Below the pieces are notes generated by a model that saw only the letters and a list, made by a program, of their open reading frames with translations, was not told the DNA's origin and made no database searches. Made by a program: the position numbers and the translations under genes. From Streptomyces mirabilis (GTDB taxonomy: Bacteria; Actinomycetota; Actinomycetes; Streptomycetales; Streptomycetaceae), in assembly GCF_018310535.1 (NCBI RefSeq), contig NZ_CP074102.1:3968001-4032000 (forward strand): 64,000 bases of DNA, given 5' to 3'. Shown here piece after piece: positions 57,610 to 64,000 of the stretch (within the stretch, counting starts at the first letter, position 1; the number at the start of each line of letters is the position of its first letter).

Positions 57610-58446
57610 ATGACCCGATCCACGCGCCGGACCCGCACCCGCACTCTGCGCGTGGCCGGCGTCGGTGCCGCCGCGCTGCTGGCCCTGAGCGCCTGCTCGT
57701 CCTCCGACTCCGACTCCTCCTCCAACTCCTCCCCGAAGTCGGACACCTCGGCCTCCTCCTCGCCGAAGCTCTCCGGCACGGTGACCGTGTTCGCCGCCGC
57801 CTCGCTCAAGGAGAGCTTCACGACCCTGGGCAAGGAGTTCGAGAAGGCCAACCCGGGCACGAAGGTCACCTTCAACTTCGGCGGCAGCGACACGCTCGCC
57901 GCCAGCATCACCGGGGGCGCCCCGGCTGACGTGTTCGCCGCGGCCAGCCCCAAGACGATGGCGATCGTGACGGACAAGAAGGACGCCGCGACCACGCCCG
58001 CGACCTTCGTGCGCAACCAGCTGGAGATCGCGACCCTGCCCGGCAACCCCGACAAGGTCGCCTCCCTGAAGGACCTCACCAAATCCGGCCTCAAGGTCGT
58101 GCTCTGCGACAAGACGGTGCCGTGCGGCGCCGCCGCGCAGAAGGCACTGGACGCGAGCAAGCTGAAGCTCACCCCGGCCTCCTACGAACAGGACGTCAAG
58201 AGCGCCCTGACGAAGGTGGAGCTGAAGGAGGCCGACGCCGCCGTCGTCTACAAGACCGATGTGAAGGCGGCGGGTGACAAGGTGGAGGGCGTGGAGTTCC
58301 CCGAGTCGGCCAAGGCCATCAACGACTACCCGATCGCCCTGCTCAAGGACGCGCCCACCCCGGAGGCGGCGAAGGCGTTCATCGCGCTCGTGCAGTCCGC
58401 CGAGGGCCAGAAGGTCCTCACCGCCGCGGGATTCCTGCAGCCGTGA
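57610..58446 (+). CDS. modA: Molybdate ABC transporter substrate-binding lipoprotein
   Basis: 278 aa (a GTG three bases upstream is an equal start). Signal peptide with lipobox LSAC, a Ser/Asp-rich linker, then the ModA fold: GTVTVFAAASLKESFTTLGK, FNFGGSDTLAASITGGAPAD-VFAAA, and EADAAVVYKTDVKAAGDKVE. It captures molybdate or tungstate outside the membrane and hands it to ModB. First gene of a coupled modABC operon under the promoter at 57562. Confidence 0.95.
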   Translation: MTRSTRRTRTRTLRVAGVGAAALLALSACSSSDSDSSSNSSPKSDTSASSSPKLSGTVTVFAAASLKESFTTLGKEFEKANPGTKVTFNFGGSDTLAASITGGAPADVFAAASPKTMAIVTDKKDAATTPATFVRNQLEIATLPGNPDKVASLKDLTKSGLKVVLCDKTVPCGAAAQKALDASKLKLTPASYEQDVKSALTKVELKEADAAVVYKTDVKAAGDKVEGVEFPESAKAINDYPIALLKDAPTPEAAKAFIALVQSAEGQKVLTAAGFLQP

Positions 58447-59309
58447 CCAAGCTGGACGCCTCCGACGCCGCGGCCGACACCCTCACCGGTGGGCCGCGGC
58501 GCCGGCGCGTCCGGACGGGCGGACGGGCGGCCGGGGTCCCGCTCCCCCTCCTCCTCCCCGCCCTGGTCGGCCTGGCCTTCCTCCTGCTCCCCCTGATCGC
58601 CCTGCTCATACGGGCCCCCTGGCGGGACCTCCCGAACCAGCTGACCAGTACGGCGGTCTGGCAGGCGCTCCAGCTGTCCCTGGTCTGCGCCACGGCGGCG
58701 ACCGGGGTGAGCCTGGTGCTGGGCGTGCCACTGGCCTGGCTCCTCGCCCGTACGGACTTCCCCGGCCGGGGCTTCGTGCGGGCCCTGGTGACGCTGCCCC
58801 TCGTGCTGCCTCCGGTGGTGGGCGGCGTGGCGCTGCTGCTGGCGCTCGGGCGCAACGGCGTCGTCGGGCAGTGGCTGGACTCGTGGTTCGGGATCACGCT
58901 GCCGTTCACCACGGCGGGCGTCGTGGTCGCGGAGGCGTTCGTGGCGATGCCGTTCCTGGTCATCAGCGTGGAGGGCACGCTACGGGCAGCCGATCCGCGC
59001 TACGAGGAGGCAGCCGCGACGCTCGGCGCCTCCCGGTTCACCGCGTTCCGCCGGGTCACCCTGCCGTTGATCGCGCCCGGGATCGCCGCCGGAGCCGTAC
59101 TGGCGTGGGCGCGCGCCCTGGGCGAGTTCGGAGCGACGATCACCTTCGCCGGCAACTTCCCCGGCCGCACCCAGACCATGCCGCTCGCCGTCTACCTGGC
59201 CCTCCAGAACGACCCGGCCGCCGCGATCGCCCTGAGCCTGGTGCTGCTGGCGGTGTCGATCGCGGTCCTGGCGGGCCTCAGGGACCGCTGGACGGCGGCG
59301 CCGTCATGA
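58443..59309 (+). CDS. modB: Molybdate ABC transporter permease
   Basis: 288 aa with about six TM helices. The EAA loop reads EEAAATLGASRFTAFRRVTL-PLIAPGIAAGAVLAW, and ARALGEFGATITFAGNFPGR-TQTMPLAVY is the highly conserved ModB segment. GTG start overlapping the modA stop (GTGA). The ~35-residue Arg/Ala N-terminus before TM1 is longer than in enterobacterial ModB. Confidence 0.94.
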   Translation: MTKLDASDAAADTLTGGPRRRRVRTGGRAAGVPLPLLLPALVGLAFLLLPLIALLIRAPWRDLPNQLTSTAVWQALQLSLVCATAATGVSLVLGVPLAWLLARTDFPGRGFVRALVTLPLVLPPVVGGVALLLALGRNGVVGQWLDSWFGITLPFTTAGVVVAEAFVAMPFLVISVEGTLRAADPRYEEAAATLGASRFTAFRRVTLPLIAPGIAAGAVLAWARALGEFGATITFAGNFPGRTQTMPLAVYLALQNDPAAAIALSLVLLAVSIAVLAGLRDRWTAAPS

Positions 59310-60391
59310 CGGACCCGACGCTCCCCTCGGGCAGGCCCCCCGCCTCCGACAAGGGCCTCGACGCCCATCTGGTCGTCCACCGCGACGCCTTCCGTCTCGA
59401 CGTCGCCCTGGCCGCCGCGCCCGGTGACGTCGTCGCGCTGCTCGGGCCGAACGGGGCGGGCAAGAGCACCGCGCTGCGGGCGCTGGCGGGGCTCACACCG
59501 TTGTCCGACGGCGGCCGGATCCGGCTGGACGGCGCGGACCTGGGGCGCACGCCGCCCGAGGCCCGCCCGGTCGGCGTCGTCTTCCAGGACTATCTGCTCT
59601 TCCCGCACCTGTCCGCCCTGGACAACGTGGCGTTCGGGCCGCGCTGCCAGGGTGTACCGAAAGCGGCGGCGCGGGAGCGGGCCGCCGAGTGGCTGGACAG
59701 GATGGGGCTGGCCGAGCACGCGGCCGCCAAGCCACGCCGGCTGTCCGGCGGACAGGCACAGCGCGTCGCGCTCGCCCGCGCGCTGGCCACCCACCCCCGG
59801 CTGCTCCTGCTGGACGAGCCGCTCGCCGCGCTCGACGCCCGCACCCGCCTCGACGTGCGCTCCCAACTCCGGCGCCACCTCAGCGACTTCGAGGCCGTCG
59901 CCGTACTCGTGACGCACGACCCGCTGGACGCGATGGTGCTCGCCGACCGGCTGGTGGTCGTCGAGCACGGCCGGGTGGTCCAGGAGGGGACGCCGTCGGA
60001 CATCGCCCGCCATCCGCGCACGGACTACATCGCCCAGCTCGTCGGCCTCAACCTCTACCGGGGCGCGGCCGAGGGCCACACCGTACGGCTGGACACGGGT
60101 CCGGCGATCACCACGACCGAGAGTCTGGCCGGTCCCGTCTTCGTGGCGTTCCCGCCCAGCGCCGTCACCCTGTACCGCGACCGTCCGACCGGCTCCAGCG
60201 CGCGCAACATGTGGCGGTGCGAGGTCGCGGGCCTGGAGACGCACGGCGACCAGATCCGCGCGGACCTCACCGGAGAGCTCGCGCTCGCCGCGGACCTGAC
60301 GACGGTCGCCGCGGCCGAGCTCGACCTGCACACCGGGGCGCCGGTCTGGGCGACGGTGAAGGCCACCCAGACTCACGCGTATCCCGCCTGA
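59306..60391 (+). CDS. modC: Molybdate ABC transporter ATPase
   Basis: 361 aa. Walker A GPNGAGKS at 47-54, Q-loop VVFQDYLLFPHLSALDN, signature LSGGQAQRVALARAL, Walker B LLLLDEPLAALD, H-loop VLVTHDP. A C-terminal TOBE domain (YRGAAEGHTVRLDTGPA ... HTGAPVWATVKATQTHAYP) binds oxyanion or regulates transport. Start ATG overlaps the modB stop (ATGA). The transcript ends at the hairpin just after the stop. Confidence 0.95.
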   Translation: MTDPTLPSGRPPASDKGLDAHLVVHRDAFRLDVALAAAPGDVVALLGPNGAGKSTALRALAGLTPLSDGGRIRLDGADLGRTPPEARPVGVVFQDYLLFPHLSALDNVAFGPRCQGVPKAAARERAAEWLDRMGLAEHAAAKPRRLSGGQAQRVALARALATHPRLLLLDEPLAALDARTRLDVRSQLRRHLSDFEAVAVLVTHDPLDAMVLADRLVVVEHGRVVQEGTPSDIARHPRTDYIAQLVGLNLYRGAAEGHTVRLDTGPAITTTESLAGPVFVAFPPSAVTLYRDRPTGSSARNMWRCEVAGLETHGDQIRADLTGELALAADLTTVAAAELDLHTGAPVWATVKATQTHAYPA

Positions 60392-60394
60392 CGA

Positions 60395-60431
60395 GGAGTG
60401 ACCAGGAGGCCTCATTCCTTCTGGTCACTCC
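60395..60431. terminator. Bidirectional hairpin terminator after modC
   Basis: GGAGTGACCAG (60395-60405) pairs perfectly with CTGGTCACTCC (60421-60431) across a 15-base loop, between the convergent modC and FkbM methyltransferase genes. Confidence 0.8.
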
Positions 60432-60450
60432 TTCTGGGCAATCCTTCGGG

Positions 60451-61461
60451 TCACTCCGCCTTGGGTACCGCGTCCGCGCGGACCATCACGCAGTCGAACT
60501 CGACGACCCGGCCGGTGCTCTCCTCACGCGTCACCGGGTACATCCCCGAGATCTCGAACCCGCTGCCCTCGTACGTGGCGATCGACTCGCTCATCCGGGG
60601 GCTGCCCTCGTAGAGCCGCAGGGCCGCGACCTCCGACTGCATGCCCACGAAGTCCGCGATCCGCTCCCCGGCCCCCGCGAACACCTCCAGGTCGTAGCCC
60701 TGGGTGTCCATCTTCAGATACGGCCGGGGGTCGGCGATGCCGTCGAGCGCCTTCTCCAGCATCCCGTCGAGGCGCCGGATCTCGATCTCCTCGGTGTTGG
60801 TCTTCGCGAACCGGAGGTAGCGGTCCTTGCCGTAGTCGCTGGGCGGGAGAAGGGAGTTCATGGTGTTCCAGCCCACGTGGATGGACTGGGCGGAGTCCTC
60901 ACGGCCGAGCCCGACGTTGTACACCCACCAGTCGTCGTCCTTCTTGGCGGCGCGCTCCAGCTTCTCGAAGGCGTCCTTGGTGGGTTCGAAGGAGACGATC
61001 CGGCCGGTGTAGCCGAGCTTGCGCAGCCGCCGCCCGTACTGGCCGGAGTTGGCGCCCACGTCGAAGACGCAGTTGACCTGGTACTTCTCCAGCAGGGCAG
61101 TAACGTGCTGGGTACACAGATACTCGGCGGCGGCAAGCTGGAAACGGCGTTCGTCGGCCGCCGAGGCCGTCTCGTCGACCAGCAGCCGCCCACCGGACTC
61201 ACCGAAGGAGACACTGCCCCACACATCACCCGGCGACGAAGGCTCACGGGCGACCACCCACATGTCCGCCTTCGCCTCCGCGCCCACCGGTGTGACCACG
61301 TACTGTCCGCTGCCGCGGGCGATCAGATCGGCGGCGCGCCCCAAGGGGACGCGAGTGCGTTTGCCGCGCCGGTAGACCACCGCCGCACCCGAACCGAGAT
61401 CAAGAACCCGCACCCCGATCCGGGGCAGCAGACCGAGCATTCTTCTGTAAAGGGTCGGCAT
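60451..61461 (-). CDS. FkbM-family methyltransferase
   Basis: 336 aa. The C-terminal ~220 residues are the FkbM domain: VNCVFDVGANSGQYGRRLRK, GRIVSFEPTKDAFEKL, and YLKMDTQGYDLEVFAGAG. These O-methyltransferases act on sugars or secondary metabolites. The N-terminal ~110 residues (RRGKRTRVPLGRAADLIARG ...) are less conserved. ATG chosen with AAAGG 8-9 bp upstream; a GTG six bases earlier is in frame. No biosynthetic neighbours indicate the substrate. Confidence 0.85.
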   Translation of the reverse strand: MPTLYRRMLGLLPRIGVRVLDLGSGAAVVYRRGKRTRVPLGRAADLIARGSGQYVVTPVGAEAKADMWVVAREPSSPGDVWGSVSFGESGGRLLVDETASAADERRFQLAAAEYLCTQHVTALLEKYQVNCVFDVGANSGQYGRRLRKLGYTGRIVSFEPTKDAFEKLERAAKKDDDWWVYNVGLGREDSAQSIHVGWNTMNSLLPPSDYGKDRYLRFAKTNTEEIEIRRLDGMLEKALDGIADPRPYLKMDTQGYDLEVFAGAGERIADFVGMQSEVAALRLYEGSPRMSESIATYEGSGFEISGMYPVTREESTGRVVEFDCVMVRADAVPKAE

Positions 61462-61530
61462 CCCCACACCCTTTCAGACTCCTGTGAGACACGGGAGTGG
61501 TCGGAGAACTTTCGAGCGGAAGGACGGCGA

Positions 61531-61992
61531 GTGAACACGAGCACCGATCCGGAGAAGCCGGCGACGGCCGCCGCACTGGGCATGCGGAGGCATCCCGAGG
61601 GCGGCTGGTTCGTGGAGACATGGAGGGCGGCGCGGGACTTCCACCCCGACGGCTACCCGGGTCCCCGGGCCGCCGCCACCGCCATCTACTTCCTCCTGTC
61701 CCCCGGGGAGACCAGCGCCTGGCACACGGTCCGCTCCGACGAACTGTGGCTGTGGCACCGCGGCGGCCCCCTCGACCTCCTCCTCGGCGGCGACGGCGAA
61801 GCCCCGGACGGGGAGCCGACGGTCCTGCGTCTGGGCCCCGCCCTGGAAAGCGGCGAACGCCCACAGGCCCTGGTCCCCGGCCACGTCTGGCAGTCCGCCC
61901 GCCCGGCCGGCGACCAAGAAGTCCTGGTCAGCTGCGTGGTGGCCCCCGGCTTCGACTACGCGGACTTCCGCCTCCTCGGCAACGGGCCGTGA
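61531..61992 (+). CDS. Cupin-fold protein, DUF985 family
   Basis: 153 aa. Opening GMRRHPEGGWFVETWRA and the cupin strands AIYFLLSPGETSAWHTVRSD-ELWLWHRGGPL, VPGHVWQSARPAG and VVAPGFDYADFRLL are the DUF985 signature. Some members are sugar epimerase-like; function unproven. GTG start with GGAAGGA 6 bp upstream. Divergent from the FkbM gene. Confidence 0.87.
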   Translation: MNTSTDPEKPATAAALGMRRHPEGGWFVETWRAARDFHPDGYPGPRAAATAIYFLLSPGETSAWHTVRSDELWLWHRGGPLDLLLGGDGEAPDGEPTVLRLGPALESGERPQALVPGHVWQSARPAGDQEVLVSCVVAPGFDYADFRLLGNGP

Positions 61993-62192
61993 ACCGACGG
62001 CAACCCTGCCGCGAACCACCAGCAACTCTGTACATCCTTGGCGGCTTTGTGACCTCCGCCCCTGGTTGCCGATCGCCGGGGGCGGGCATCACCCGGGGGC
62101 AGGACCGGCCGCGCACCGTTTCGCGCGGGTTCCGGCCGGCGGGGGTCCGGTCGCCGGGTACCGGTTGTCCTGGGAGGGGAAGTGAGGTTGTC

Positions 62193-62615
62193 ATGCGTGC
62201 GCAGCAGCGCGCCGTCCGACTGACCGCCCGCGTGGAGTACACACTGCCGCGCGCGGCCGTTTCGGCAGGCAGGGCCCGCAGGTTGACCTCGGCGTTCCTG
62301 ACCCGTCCACGTCCGCGGACGGCGGCGCCGACCGCCGACCAGGTCGACGACGCCACGCTCATCGCTTCGGAGCTCGTCGCCAACGCCGTCCGGCACGGCC
62401 GTACCGGCTGCCGGCTGCGGCTCCAGCTGGGCCACGGCGGCGAGGTGACCGTCGAGGTCCATGACGACAGCCCCGGTCACCCCCGGGTCGGCCTGGTGGA
62501 CACCGACGCCGAAAGCGGCCGCGGCCTCGCGATGGTCCAGCAGCTCGCCCACCGCCTGGAAGTCGTCAACACGGGCGTCGGCGGCAAGACCGTCCGGGCG
62601 ATCCTGGCGGTGTAG
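62193..62615 (+). CDS. ATP-binding protein, anti-sigma-factor-like GHKL ATPase
   Basis: 140 aa. Single GHKL domain: N-box DATLIASELVANAVRHGR, then VEVHDDSPGHPRVGLVDTDA and ESGRGLAMVQQLAHRLEVV, ending GGKTVRAILAV. Length and motifs fit the many streptomycete RsbW-like kinases that act on anti-anti-sigma proteins. Similar in plan to the protein encoded at 11941. ATG with GAGG about 5 bp upstream. Confidence 0.88.
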   Translation: MRAQQRAVRLTARVEYTLPRAAVSAGRARRLTSAFLTRPRPRTAAPTADQVDDATLIASELVANAVRHGRTGCRLRLQLGHGGEVTVEVHDDSPGHPRVGLVDTDAESGRGLAMVQQLAHRLEVVNTGVGGKTVRAILAV

Positions 62616-62704
62616 CCCCGCCCGCCTCACCCGGGAGAGTGACCCGGGGCGGACCGTCCAGCGGAGTCGACCGGTGGAGCGCCCGCCCACAGGTAGAGAC
62701 AAGC

Positions 62705-63598
62705 ATGCGCTTCTCTCCTGACGAGCCCCCCGGGCCCCGCGAGCCCCACGTGTCGCAGCCGCCGCGCGAGCCGCGCACACCGCGCAAGAAGATCTGGGTG
62801 GCGGCGGTAGCGGCCACGACGGCGCTGGCGGGCGCCCTGACCGCCCTCCTGCTCCTGCTCTCCGGCAACGGAGACGCGTCCCCGCACCCGGTCTCGGCGG
62901 ACGAGGCCCAGCGCATGGCACTGGCCCGGTTCCGCGCCTACGAGGCGAGTCCTTCGGAGGTGACGATCCGGCTGCCCGCGGTGCAGACGGGGGACGGGAC
63001 GATCACGGTGCGTGCGGTGGTCGACCACCATGTGCGCCGGGCCGTGGGCGCGTACGAGATCGTCGACGACACCCGGACCCTGCAGGGCCTGCTCGCCTGG
63101 GACCTGGAGGGCCTCGCCGTGGCCCGTCCGCCGGCTGTCACGTCCGGCGCCGAGCCCGGCCGGACGACGGCCAGGCCCCCCGCCCCGGACATCGTGACGA
63201 CCGCCGCGCAGGCCGTCCGCAGGGCCGGCACCCTCAAGCGCGAGGAGTGGACCCGCCGCCCCTACTCCACGGCGCCCCTGGACCGAGCCCTGCGCCTGGT
63301 GCTGTCCGTGGCCGCGGACCGGCCCGACAACGCGGAACTCCTCGCCCGTTCAGGTCCGTTGTGGCTGCGCGACGAACGCCTGGACGGCCACGGTTACGGT
63401 GTCTTCTCCGGCCCGCGCCCTGGCCCGAGCCCCTCCGCGAGCCCCGCCGACGACTCCAGCCTCACCTACTGGATCGACACCGACGGCAATCTCCGCCGCG
63501 TCACGGCCCGGATGTCGCCGGGCCACTACGCGACGGTGGACTTCGTGGCCACGAGGGTGCGGATGGGCGTCCCCCGCGCCCCGTGGATGAAGGGCTGA
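62705..63598 (+). CDS. Membrane-anchored extracellular protein, hypothetical
   Basis: 297 aa. A Pro-rich cytosolic N-terminus, one TM helix (IWVAAVAATTALAGALTALL) and an outer domain with a PepSY-like start (SADEAQRMALARFRAYEASP, VTIRLPAVQTGDGTITVRAV). LLARSGPLWLRDERLDGHGY and TYWIDTDGNLRRVTARMSPG point to an extracytoplasmic binding fold related to lipoprotein LppX/LprG-like or regulatory sensor domains. Function unknown. Confidence 0.75.
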   Translation: MRFSPDEPPGPREPHVSQPPREPRTPRKKIWVAAVAATTALAGALTALLLLLSGNGDASPHPVSADEAQRMALARFRAYEASPSEVTIRLPAVQTGDGTITVRAVVDHHVRRAVGAYEIVDDTRTLQGLLAWDLEGLAVARPPAVTSGAEPGRTTARPPAPDIVTTAAQAVRRAGTLKREEWTRRPYSTAPLDRALRLVLSVAADRPDNAELLARSGPLWLRDERLDGHGYGVFSGPRPGPSPSASPADDSSLTYWIDTDGNLRRVTARMSPGHYATVDFVATRVRMGVPRAPWMKG

Positions 63599-63644
63599 GG
63601 AGAAGCTGCGGAGAAAGAGCGGGGATGCTGGGCCGGACGGGGTG

Positions 63645-63923
63645 TTACGCGGTCTCGGCCCAGCTGGGAACGGCGGAGCGGGCCGGGGTGACGGTCGGGC
63701 GGCAGACGAAGCCCAGACGGGTGAGGGCGCGGGCGACCTCGACCTCGGTGAAGTCGCGGCGGTCCTGCTTGGTGATGACCTCCCCCACCTGCTTGACGGG
63801 GTAGGTGTGCGGGCCGATGACCACGGACGCGCTGGTGACGGGTTCGGGCTCGCGGCCCGCCATCGAGTGCTCGACCTCACTCTTGATGAGGTCGAAGGGG
63901 AAACGGGCGATCACACAACGCAT
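63645..63923 (-). CDS. SCO5918-family protein
   Basis: 92 aa. MRCVIARFPFDLIKSEVEHS, then VVIGPHTYPVKQVGEVITKQ-DRRDFTEVEVARAL match the small conserved SCO5918 family. CGGAG precedes the ATG. No membrane segment. Function unknown. The remaining bases to the window end hold two imperfect copies of a ~20-bp unit (CCGGAAAGTGGGCACAG-like). Confidence 0.8.
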   Translation of the reverse strand: MRCVIARFPFDLIKSEVEHSMAGREPEPVTSASVVIGPHTYPVKQVGEVITKQDRRDFTEVEVARALTRLGFVCRPTVTPARSAVPSWAETA

Positions 63924-64000
63924 GGTGTCTCCGCGGGATGAAGTTTCACGGCGCCGGAAGGTGGGCACGGCAGACCGGAAAGTGGGCACAGCGGCCAGAA

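Overview
The window is chromosomal DNA of a Streptomyces or a very close actinomycete. Evidence for this is the very high GC with strong third-position bias, many GTG starts and 4-bp GTGA/ATGA stop-start overlaps, leaderless TANNNT promoters, and families typical of the genus (LCP proteins, DUF5990, SCO5918, SAV_915 and DUF6317 families, ATP-binding anti-sigma-like kinases, a DasR-type chitinase operator, and a TTA codon in a leader ORF). I see no rRNA, tRNA, CRISPR array, phage or intact insertion sequence.

Layout. 1-9 kb: the 3' end of a PPK2 gene, a P-type cation ATPase, a HAD phosphatase, a lipoprotein, a MASE1 membrane protein with a SpoIIE-type phosphatase, a serine hydrolase, and gene debris (TPR, SDR and FN3 fragments). 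9-16 kb: SDR and VOC enzymes, a secreted AOC-like barrel, a TetR regulator with twin operators, an anti-sigma-like kinase, a CGNR regulator, and a GH18 chitinase behind a DasR site. 16-25 kb: tatA, two LCP cell-wall ligases flanking an ArsR/Mg2+-ATPase unit, and a coupled pair of membrane paralogs; three TTGCGCAA palindromes lie upstream of genes here and nowhere else I could see. 25-29 kb: a permease/TIGR03943 pair, and an MMPL exporter fused by deletion to the tail of a LuxR response regulator.

28.8-37.4 kb: a glycan-type cluster (epimerase, two-component system, GT2, TIGR04282 protein, methyltransferase, 4-TM protein, molybdopterin oxidoreductase with membrane anchor, polytopic GT-like protein) with several leaderless promoters of related sequence. 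37.6-40.2 kb: a secreted protein, a YkuD L,D-transpeptidase and a Cof-type phosphatase. 40.2-43.4 kb: a fully coupled type VII secretion-linked operon (SAV_915 protein, DUF6317 protein, 424-aa WXG protein with a hydrophobic tail, two paralogous membrane proteins) that looks like a toxin-immunity locus.

44-54 kb is the most unusual part. It has a universal stress protein, a Ser/Thr kinase, and an LCAT-like lipase head-to-head with a caspase-STAND NTPase gene. That gene is translationally coupled to a WD40 gene, followed by a RES toxin and a ParS/Xre-type antitoxin preceded by a TTA-containing leader ORF. I read this as a conflict (programmed-death or defence) island. 54-60.4 kb is a molybdenum block: a HTH-TOBE regulator, NAD-dependent formate dehydrogenase, LysR, a small molybdopterin protein and modABC. 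A CTTGCATMTGC element lies in front of both the regulator and modA. The window ends with an FkbM methyltransferase, a cupin, another ATP-binding regulator, a membrane-anchored protein and a SCO5918-family protein.
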